Positions 55,076 through 64,000 of a stretch of DNA of 64,000 nucleotides are shown here, piece after piece (position 1 is the first letter of the stretch; each line of letters begins with the position of its first letter). The stretch is from Apiosordaria backusii. Its lineage: Eukaryota > Ascomycota > Sordariomycetes > Sordariales > Lasiosphaeriaceae. A program made the position numbers and the translations under genes. Location: assembly GCA_030549205.1 (NCBI GenBank), contig JAUKTV010000005.1:1488001-1552000 (forward strand), given 5' to 3'. The notes under the pieces were generated by a model. That model ran no database searches. It saw nothing but the letters and a program-made list of their open reading frames with translations, and was not told where the DNA came from.

Positions 55076-58000
55076 ATGGCAACGGTAGGTGAGCAAAACA
55101 GAAGCGTGCAACTTGTCCCTGTTTGCTTACTGAAAATCAGGCCAGCCCAAAACCTTTCATCAGAAACGAGGCGGCAGCATCCAGAACGACATCCATTGAT
55201 GAAGACACACCGATTTCACTGAGCACAAGGTCCCTTTTTCTGTTCCAAAAAAGTCCGCTTCGTAAACAAAGCACGGTTCCATCTCAGTCAACTTGTGAAC
55301 TTATTAAAGGGCCTTTAGGTCTGATCCTTCTTCACGAGCCATCTGAACCACGCATAGATTTCATTTTCGTTCATGGTCTTGGTGGAGGTTCAAGAAAAAC
55401 ATGGAGCTTCTCCCCGGAGGAGGCCATGTTCTGGCCCAAGGAATGGCTTCCGACTGAAGTCGGATTTGAGCATGTGCGTATCCATAGCTTTGGCTACAAC
55501 TCGGATTGGACTACAAGGAAAGAGAGCCTCTTGACAGTCCACGACTTCGGACAAGCCTTGATTGCCGATATCTACAACTCGCCACACCTACACAAGAACG
55601 GAGAGGTGAGGTGCCCTGGCCCACCGATTGCCTGCTTCACGTTAAACAAGTTCACAGACACCTATCGTATTTGTGGCCCACAGTATGGGGGGTCTAGTCG
55701 TGAAGAAGGTATGTGTTGGGTTACCGGATCTGACTAGTCTCCAGCTGACAACTCCAGGCCTACCTTCTGGCTCTACACAGCCCAGTTTATAATGCCATGT
55801 CTCAACGAATCCACACCATATACTTTCTGGGCACTCCCCACCGTGGAGCCGATTCTGCGCAGTTCACCAAGCTTCTCCGGTATGTGGCAGGCAATGGAAC
55901 CAAATCCTTCATTGACGATCTTGTTCCTGGGAACCGGACCATTGATGTAGGTCCTTTCTCCTGCTCCTTGTTTTCCGGGAGACTATCTAACAACAGTATC
56001 AGCAACTCAATGATGAATTCCGCCATGTGTATAACAAAGTACAAATCTGGTCTTTCTTTGAAAGTATTCCTATGAGCTTTGGTCTCGTGGTAGAAAAGGA
56101 ATCCGCAGTCCTGGGTGGGTTGCATCACTCTGTTTCGCTTGGCTTGGTCGTCGTCTAACTGAGAAGTCAAGGCCTTCCCGGAGAGCATGTTCGCTACATG
56201 GAGGCCGATCATCGTCATCTTTGCAAATTCGACAGCCCCGATAGCCCAAACTACATAGTCTTGTACAATTCTTTTCTGTCCACCATCGGGCAATTGGGAG
56301 AACACAGTAGGTACACACACTCGGACCCAATGCAAAGGTACATGTTTGCTAATAGGCGCTCAATAGACTTGCATCAACTAACAAAGCTGCATCGGTCACA
56401 GATGAAACAGGTGTCCTGTTTTCTCCGGGTAGACCAACGGCCCGAGTCAGTTTTACTTGCTCTCAACGAGAAGCAGCACCGTGGTTCCTGCCAATGGTTG
56501 ACCAACAACGATATTTTCCAGGCCTGGGTTAACGGCCATGTGAATGTCAAATTTGGGGATGCGTCTGGATCACCTGAGAGCTCGATAGGCCATTGCCCTC
56601 GGATCTTGTGGCTATCTGGTCGACCAGGAACGGGCAAATCCGTTGCTTCCACCCATGTCATCAAATATCTGGAATCCCGCAAACTCGACTGCAGTTTCTA
56701 TTTCTTTCGGCATAATGATCAATCTGGCGCTAATGTTGCATCGCTATTGCGATCACTGGCTTTTCAGATGGCTGAATTAAACCCCCAAGCTAGGCAAGCC
56801 ATTATGAGGATGGTAGAAGATGATGTTGTGATCGATGAGGACGACCATTACACACTGATGAGCAGGCTCTTCGCCAACGGTATTTTCGGGATCCAATTTT
56901 GGACGCCTCACTTTTGGGTCATCGACGCTGTCGACGAGTGCGCGGAGGAGTCCCTATCACTCTTTATCTCAATGATATCCAAATTGGACCAGACTGTGCC
57001 GCTGCGCATCTTCATCACCAGTCGGCCCGGTGGTCAACTACAAAAGCTCTTCAAACATGAAGGCACTCGATTTTTCGATCTTTCAACCGGCCTGTCTGGG
57101 TCATTAAATGATATCGAAACTTTCATTCGTGCTAGATGCCCTCAGTTGGAGGACAATCAAACTCGCGAGTCTTTCGTGTCTGAGATCCTGTTGAAGTCGA
57201 AAGGGAGCTTTCTCTGGGCTTCATTGACGATGGCAAGACTGGAAGATTCGTACAGTTTTGAAGATATGCGAGAAGCTCTAAGGGGGATACCGTCCAAAAT
57301 GAGCGCGCTCTATTCACGCATCACAAAATCCCTGAAGGACTCACCGAGTTATGAGCTTGTAAAATGCATACTCGACTGGGTCATTTGCGCGCAACGGCCA
57401 TTACTTATGACAGAGCTCTCGGAAGCCGTCAAACTCGACGTTGGCCGTACGCTCACAGCATCCCCAGCTCAGCTCGAGTCTTTTACTGGGCACCTGCTTT
57501 TCGTAGACAGGGAATCTCGGGTTCAAGTAACACACGAAACAACTTCAGCTTTCCTTCTTGAACAGGGTGAAGGTCTCTGGATCGACCGACAAGCAGCCCA
57601 TGCAAGGATTTCAAAGGTCTGCCTGACCACTCTATGCGGTAGCGACTTCACACCGCCGACGAGTCGTCAGTTCGCTCCGGAAACGACAAAGAACATTTCG
57701 CCCTTTGCCACATACGCGATTGCCAGCTTCTCATTTCACTTTACCCACGGAACGTTATCGAGGGACACCCTGGCGCTACTGGACAAGTTTCTTCGATCAA
57801 ATGTATTGACATGGATTGAAAATATTGCTAGGCTCGGGGATGTGTCTATACTCCAGGAGGCCAATCATCGATTGAATGGCTATCTAGCAGCGCAAACTAA
57901 TGATCCACAACACGACAACATCGAAATCGACAATTTGGCAGCATGGGTGACAGATATTGATCGCATAATCGCGACGTTTCAATCATGTCTCCTGGCGTCA

Positions 58001-60313
58001 CCCCGAGCCATTCACTTTCTGGTCCCTTATTTATGTCCACCTACTTCAATTGTCAACCAGTTATTTTCGAAGCCTAGCACGCGGTTCAGAATAAAAGGGC
58101 TTGCCGAGAAGGGTTGGGGTGATCGCTTGACGTGCTACCTCTTCTCGGAACACCCTACCGCTGTCGCTTGCAGCGATCGTTTACTGGCCATTGGGCTGTT
58201 TGACGGTCAAGTAATGATCTATCAGAACACGGAATTCAATTCCTTTGAGCCTGTCAGTACAGTGTCCCATGGAACAAGGGTACGACAGGTGGCATTTGAT
58301 CCCAGAGCGTCAGTTCTAGCGTCATGTAGCGCTCGCAGGCTTGCTCTCTGGGACGTGCACTTGGTTGATGGGCCGTCGTTTCCCTGCATCTGGTCACAGT
58401 CTCTCGACTTTCTTCCTTGTGAGGTGGCTTTCAACCCAGATGGAGAGTTCATTGTACTTGCGCATGCTCGTCTGAAAGCACTCGTCCGTTGCAGCAGACA
58501 GGACGGTTCGAGGGAGACGCTTTCCTTGATACAGGACTCAGATTCGGATTCTTCAGACGGTGAGATGGACAGCATGAGTAAGGTTGGGCTCACAGCCTGG
58601 TCCATGAAGCTCGGTTCGACACAGAAGATTGCCGCGCTAGTCTATGGATCTTCGAAGCTTGAGCTTTGGAACTTGGAAGCGAATGAGAAGATCGGTAATC
58701 TCCAGCGGCAATGGAAGAAAAACACCCATGCTGCCGTTCGTGGGGTGATATTGAAGCACATACACGGGGCTGATCTGCTAGCTGTGTCATACGACGACGG
58801 TGATGTCGTTACTTATAATCCCTGGACACTGGAGAAAGTCGAGGAACGCCACTTCCACACCGCTTTTGACAACCTGAGCGCAACATCCGATGGCCGCGTC
58901 CTAGTGGGCGCGGCGGATGATGGATCGATCCACCTGCTTTTGTTCGAGAGTCTTCAGTCATTATACCGTATCCCGCCATTCGAGGGGGATGCCTATGAAC
59001 CAAGTCGCGGCCTCACATTTTCCGCCGACAACCTGAAACTTTTTGATCTTCGTGTCAAATGCTGCAACATTTGGACGCCTTCAGTTCTCTTATCAGAGTG
59101 CTACGGTCATAACAAGCGGCTGGATACGACTTCCAGGAGCAAGTCCTCCCCCAGCCGACATGACCTGAGCGGCACCATGATTCCCTTACATGCATCTGAC
59201 TTGGCCCCCCCTGCCAACATCAAACGTATCTTGGCGCCCAAGGGACCGGTCTTCTTTCTCGGAAGAATGGATGGAACCATAGAGGCCTATGAAGCCGGCA
59301 CGGGCGATCTTGTCAAAAGATTTCAGCCCCTTCACCATTCTAGATTTGGCACCCATTGGGCTGTCCCATGCAACTGGAACAATAGCAAGAAGCTGCTCCT
59401 CAGCATCGGCTGGAAGGGCCAATGCATTGTGATCTCGCCTCTGGACCACTCCCAACAAGGGAGCTCGGTTATTTCGAGCATTCATTGTCGTCGCCGCTAT
59501 CGTGAGGGAGCATCGCCTTTTTGGCAGGGAATTATTAGCCCTGATGGCACGCGTGTGCTGCTCGCCTATGAAAGTACAGCCGAACTGATTGCCACCAACT
59601 ATCCCCAATCAGAGATTGGCAATAGCGACCGAACTGATAGTGACGAGGGGACTGATGATGAGAACGAGACTGATGATGACTGTGAGCTGGACAAGGGCGT
59701 GGAGATACAGAAGGCCGAAGTTGGTGCGTTTTGGGGGACTGACCCGTCCGACGCCTCCCGTTTGCTCGCCATCGAAGGCGGCGTTGTCCATCTGTTTGAT
59801 TGGCATTCTCTCCGGAGACTGTCTGACCCGATCGACCTTGGAATTCCCGAAGGACTGCGCGCAAACTTGAGGGGTAAACAGTCCTGGATCACACATCCAA
59901 AATCGCAGTACTATGTACTCAATACAAACAGCCAAGGAAATGGAACAACAAACTGTTTCGCTGTGCTGGATACATCTAGACTGGCGAATGGCACCCAACA
60001 TTCCACAGCATTCAGATACCGTGCCTTTAGCGACATTGAAATCCTGAGGGTTGTTGGAATCCTTCGGTCAACCATCTATTTCCTCGACACAAAGCAGTGG
60101 ATATGTTCCATCAGTGTGAAGAACTTGGAGGAAACGACGGCGCATAATTATTCGAGGCACTTTTTCATCCCGCCCACGTGGCACACGGGAGATAACATCC
60201 CGGTGATAGGAATTATTTCCAAGAGTCTGATGACGATTGCGGTGGGTTCCCAGCTGGTTTGGGTTCATGGGTTCATGGAGTATGACGAGAAGGTACCCCT
60301 GATTCCTGTGTGA
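55076..60313 (+). CDS. NLR-like STAND receptor: alpha/beta hydrolase, NACHT, WD40
   Basis: Exons 55076-55084 (9 nt), 55141-55605, 55658-55708, 55758-55946, 56003-56114 and 56172-60313; 1655 residues in frame throughout. The N-terminus is a SesB/DUF676-like hydrolase domain with IFVHGLGGG (residues about 79-86), a nucleophile elbow AHSMGG (165-170, Ser167) restored by splicing, and FLGTPHRGADS. The NACHT domain has RSIDLHQLTKLHRSQ and GSCQWLT just before it, Walker A GRPGTGKS (425-432) and Walker B FWVIDAVDEC (about 524-532), followed by RIFITSRPGG. The C-terminal 700 residues form irregular WD-type beta-propeller repeats. This is the architecture of fungal NLRs implicated in self/non-self recognition; activity of the hydrolase as effector is inferred. 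The repeats are diverged, not the near-identical fast-evolving kind. Confidence 0.9.
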
Positions 60314-61008
60314 GCTAAGGCGAGGCAACAGGAAATCACTGGCGGGAGGGCATGTTGTGGAGAAATGAAAGCTGCTGAAGGTTAGACTTTACAAAAGCTA
60401 AGCATATAGCAGTTGATGAGAATTGGAACGCCGATATTTAGTGGCTCCTTTGGGTGGGGAGCGGTTTGACGGTGTGTAGTTAGTGATCACAGTGTGGGTT
60501 GGCAGGCGACTGCAGTTTGGGAGTGTCAATCGAGGGGATGACGACAGGCCACAACCGACGGAAGGCAGCGTGCTGGCTGGGCTACAGAATCGACGACATG
60601 AGCGACTGCTTCCCAAGAATCCCATTTCCCATTTCATCCCGTTTTGTCCCAAACATCTGCCATATCATGCATCCGTATGCGAGTCAACCCACCTACTTGT
60701 AACATTCATCGCTCTTAATATTGTACATTTGTATGTAGAACTCGACGCTCTCTGGAAAGATGCATCCTCGTGCTGTCAAGACGCCCCCGTCTCAGGCGCT
60801 CTCTCTCTCTATCAATACTGACACAGGCTAGCCAATTTCACCATCCCAGTCTCATTCATTCGTGCTTTGAGCACCAACAACTGGGACGTCGTACCTGACT
60901 TTTCGCACCTCCAGAGCGGGATATGGGCATAACTAAGCAAGTATGATATGGCAATCTATTCTTACAACGTACGGATCCTAACATGGAGGGTAGTCGCGAC
61001 GAAATAAA
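60314..61008. other. Intergenic, no gene seen
   Basis: 3' flank of the receptor gene and upstream region of the 204-residue orphan. Short frames only; an upstream exon of the orphan could hide here. No RNA gene or repeat is seen. Confidence 0.4.
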
Positions 61009-61835
61009 ATGGTCGAGGTCCTCAAACTCAACAAGCCTCAACAAAGTGTAGAGGCGGAGATCTTCAACTTCGACGTGAAGGGCAAAGATGACATGATCGA
61101 GGCGGCGGCGAGGTTTGGCCAGACTCGCCCACTACATGCACTGATCCTCGTTATTGGTATGGCAACACCTTCCTTACTCTACAGTTTGATGTACTGATAA
61201 ATCACCCAAAGTACAGGGCTCGAACCGTTCAAGTACCTCGGCCCCGCTAACAATCTTCTGGATGATAGTCTGTTGTGTCTCAAGTTCAAGAAACATTTCA
61301 AGGCAAGTAACGTGACTCTTTCGTATCGTCAATTGTTATGTTAGAACCTGAAGCTGACTGGTTTGTACGGCTGGCAGCCCCTTCATGCCTTCTATCCGAA
61401 TCTTCAAATGGGCAGAGGTACTATAGTCAACATGGCTTTCTGCCTCGAGAACAGATCGAGGAGTAGGGAAACGCCCTGTTCTTTCACCGTGGCGCCTGTG
61501 AATTGGTTCTTGCTAATACAATTGCAGTGTGGTGTCCAACCATCAATGAAGTCTTTCCGATGTCTCCTTGTTTGGCAATGTCCTTCCTGGAGGTAGTGAC
61601 GTCAAAAATGATCTCAGACCTCTGGAAGGAGGACGACAAGACGACAATCATCAGGGTGGGGCTTGGCCATGTATCTCAACCCGAAGGTGTATTCGAGCGT
61701 TTGGTTAAGTTTGCTGAGGTTATGAATAAGTTGGATTGCGTCCTTGAGGGCCGCGGTATCCCGCACGAATCGTATTTGCAATGGGGAAGGGGTTTAAGTG
61801 TTGTTTCCAAAAGTTTGCAGGAAGTTAGAGATTGA
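61009..61835 (+). CDS. Orphan protein, 204 residues, four exons
   Basis: Exons 61009-61156, 61217-61302, 61345-61417 and 61528-61835; phases agree and the product runs to a TGA at 61833. The second intron (61303-61344, 42 nt) begins GCAAGT, a GC-AG intron with otherwise perfect donor; the others are GT-AG, the last with a GCTAATAC branch site. The protein is soluble, with no signal peptide or membrane segment: MVEVLKLNKPQQSVEAEIFN, a PLHALILVIGLEPFKYLGP block, LYGWQPLHAFYPNLQMG, then VWCPTINEVFPMSPCLAMSF and a long helical C-terminus. No family recognised. Frame closure over four exons supports a real gene, though an alternative start or additional 5' exon is possible. Confidence 0.72.
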
Positions 61836-62207
61836 AGATGGATCCCTGACATGAGCGGATATATTTGGCGTTCTTTATCAAGACGGTCTTGTTGTTTCTA
61901 GACAGAGCAATTGAAGAGATCAAGTATTTCTTTGGCGGTGTGTAGCAGTCTTTTTGGTTCTGGGAAACTCAAACTCTGCTTGTTCGATACCCGATCAATT
62001 ATTTTTCAAGACCTGTTTCTTGGAATGAGAGCCCTGGTTAATTTTTCAAGAAGAGATGGGAAATTAACCTGCTTTGTTATCTAGCGTCGACTTGCTGACA
62101 CCAAAACTGGCATTAACTCTCACCTCCTGTGCTATCTTAAAAGTTTCTGAGCCATACGCCAAACGCCAAGTCCCGAGTCCCAACCAGACGCCCAGAAAGC
62201 CCAGCAA
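61836..62207. other. Convergent 3' intergenic region
   Basis: Between the 3' ends of the 204-residue orphan and the FAD-Rieske gene. No gene or repeat is seen. Confidence 0.45.
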
Positions 62208-63971
62208 TTACTCTGCCCCAACCGCAATGCCCTGATCAACCTCACCACCCTTATCCATAGGTGACAGGTTTGCCTTTGCAGGTCCATTCACGCAAACGCC
62301 CTCCTTGGAGAATCGGCTGCCATGTACCGGGCAGTCAAAGCTCTTCTCGGCCGAGTTCCAACAAACGACACCCTTGAGATGAGGGCAGAGAGCGCTGTAC
62401 GTGTGGACCTGACCATTCTCGTCCTTGTAGACAGCCATGGGCTTCTTGGTTTTCTGTGACACTGTCAGCTATACCGTCCTTAAAAGGCTTCTTTCCAAAG
62501 AACACACCGGATTCAACACGCCGCCACAGCCAGGAGCGAGGTCCTCAATATCCGTGATGTCGGTCTGTAAGAAACGCTTGTACTGGGCGTTGATCTGCAG
62601 ATCATGCGAAATCAATGTTGGAAGGCTCTTCAGGATGCTCCCAATTCTGTTTGGGGCATAGAGCGTGGCCCAGTCGTTGGTGACAGTGTCACCTTCGATC
62701 TCATCGGCAATAAGCTTCCCGGCAAGGGTACCGTGCGTGAGCCCATCGCCAGAGTCGCCCGTTACGATATAAACCTTATCACAGCCCTGGTTCTTGCCAA
62801 TGAACCCCAGGTAGTCAACTGGCTCGAAGATCTGCCCGCTCCACTGGTAATCGATCTTGCCGGCCTGCGGGAACCGCTCCCGAGTCCACTGCTCCAGCTC
62901 AGCGTACCGCGGGGTCGTCTCTTCCTGGCCAACCTTGTGATCACAACCACCAACAACCAAGTAATCATCCTTGTCGTCACAAGCTGTCAGGCGGACATAC
63001 TTGTACTCCTCGGCATTGTCATACAGCAAACAGTCCTCAACACTGCCTTTGGGGACGCGAATAGCAATGCAGTAACTCCGGTAGAACTCGAGCTCCGTGA
63101 TGACTGACAGCTTTTGCAGTGGTACGCACGTCGCTTCAACCGCGTTTTCAGCTTTCACTGTGTGTCCGTCCTCCGTCTGAATCTCGACCGTCTTGTGGCC
63201 CATGCCGAGCATCTCGACGCCCTTTTCCGCCACCGACATGACCCGAGTACGGGTGTAACACTGGAAATTGGGCTGCTGCTTCAGCCAGTTCAGCACGCCA
63301 ACCAGATACTTGGTCGGATGAAATGTTGCCTGATTTTCAACCACCATTCCACCTCGCTGATCGATCTTTCCACTCCAGCCTTTCACCTTCAGATTGGGCT
63401 GTTTTCATGATCAGGTTCGTCAGAATACTTTCTTGGTTCATAATTTCAGCTTTGGTGAAAGGAATCAACTCACATCAAACCTGGTTTGCATCCCAATCTT
63501 CTTCTGCATTTCAGTCTCCTGTTTCAGCTCATCGATCTCCTGGTCGTGCTTTTCCTGCCCAACCGGAAACTGGCTGATGTCATAAGCAGGCAAACGTCGG
63601 TATTCACACTCAATTCCAAGCTCTTGGGCGATCTCTCCAATCCTGTCCCTTGCCCAGGCGTGACTCTCAGCGGCAATCTTGGCGCCGCCCTCTCCGTGCT
63701 TCTTTGCAATCTCAATATACCCATCGTCCAGGTCGTTGGTTAAATGGCCGCTTGTTCGGCCGGTCTCACCAGATAGAACATCGCGCGCCTCCAGCATGAC
63801 GACATTCTTGCCGCGGCGGACGAACTCGTAGGCAGTGGTGATTCCAGCGATGCCGGCGCCGACGATAGCCACATCTGTTTTAAGATCGCGGTCGAGGGTG
63901 TGAAACTTGGGATATTGGTCGTAAGGCACTTTATGGATCCAAACCGAGTCGCTTGCACCGGAGGTCTGCAT
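62208..63971 (-). CDS. FAD-dependent oxidoreductase fused to a Rieske [2Fe-2S] domain
   Basis: Exons 63474-63971, 62508-63398 and 62208-62453; 544 residues. The N-terminal DAO-type FAD domain has the dinucleotide-binding motif VAIVGAGIAGITTAYEFVRRG (from residue about 34) and the acidic end of the second strand (VVMLEARD), then LSGETGRTSGHLT, typical of this family. The substrate/FAD half continues with VENQATFHPTKYL, DDYLVVGGCDHKVG and VYIVTGDSGDGLTHGTLAGKLIADEI. A short linker with a Cys-Gly-Gly (APGCGGVLNP) leads across the last intron to a Rieske domain: ALCPHLKG and DCPVHGSRF give Cys-x-His and Cys-x2-His cluster ligands. The bacterial and fungal family acts as glycine/amine-oxidase-like enzymes with internal electron transfer; the substrate is unknown. 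Its ATG lies 29 bp from the window end, so the promoter is outside. Confidence 0.93.
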
Positions 63972-64000
63972 TGTGTGCTGGGGGTTTGAACTTGCAATGG

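Noticed and set aside
55123..55737. Single-exon reading of the receptor N-terminus
   Set aside because: It starts at a non-ATG codon and reads through an intron, losing the AHSMGG elbow; the spliced model from 55076 fits the family.

Overview
The window reads as nuclear DNA of a filamentous ascomycete, most likely a Sordariomycete of the Sordariales type. The reasons are short introns of about 45-60 bp with GTNNGT donors and CTRAC branch sites, fungus-only families (GT15 mannosyltransferase, Zn2Cys6 regulators, NACHT-WD40 receptors), and a 20-kb AT-rich block full of TpA, the signature of repeat-induced point mutation (RIP).

Left arm (1-32.5 kb), mostly housekeeping and regulatory genes. Chorismate synthase (-) and a mitochondrial lipoate ligase (+) are divergent. 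They are followed by vps11 (-), an initiator tRNA-Met (-), mlh3 (-), a Ser/Thr-rich orphan protein (+), a nitrilase (-), a regulator with two Zn2Cys6 clusters (+), a decayed gene (-), a C2H2 protein (+), tRNA-Asp with an intron, tRNA-Ser(AGA), an LAT-type amino-acid permease (-), a six-exon orphan gene (+), a small MITE-like repeat and a RibD/DHFR-like reductase (+).

Middle (32,574-52,569), three transposons nested inside one another, each proven by its own target-site duplication. The outermost is a DNA transposon with long inverted repeats (TSD TAAAATAA). Inside it lies a RIP-mutated chromodomain Ty3/Gypsy element on the + strand (33,838-50,648, TSD TCGGT). Inside that lies an intact, GC-normal chromovirus on the - strand (40,639-47,866, TSD CTTAG). 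The intact element has near-identical LTRs, uninterrupted gag and pol, a textbook -1 frameshift signal, a likely self-priming site, and an antisense ORF encoding a Zn2Cys6-type cysteine cluster plus a coiled coil. The antisense gene is the most novel item in the window.

Right arm (52.6-64 kb): a Golgi GT15 alpha-mannosyltransferase (-), a 1655-residue NLR-like receptor with alpha/beta-hydrolase, NACHT and WD40 domains (+), an orphan 204-residue protein with a GC-AG intron (+), and an FAD oxidoreductase fused to a Rieske domain (-). The transposon stack sits between the 3' ends of two convergent genes, so it breaks no coding sequence.

All exon models were derived by eye from reading frame, splice signals and family conservation; no alignment or expression data were available.
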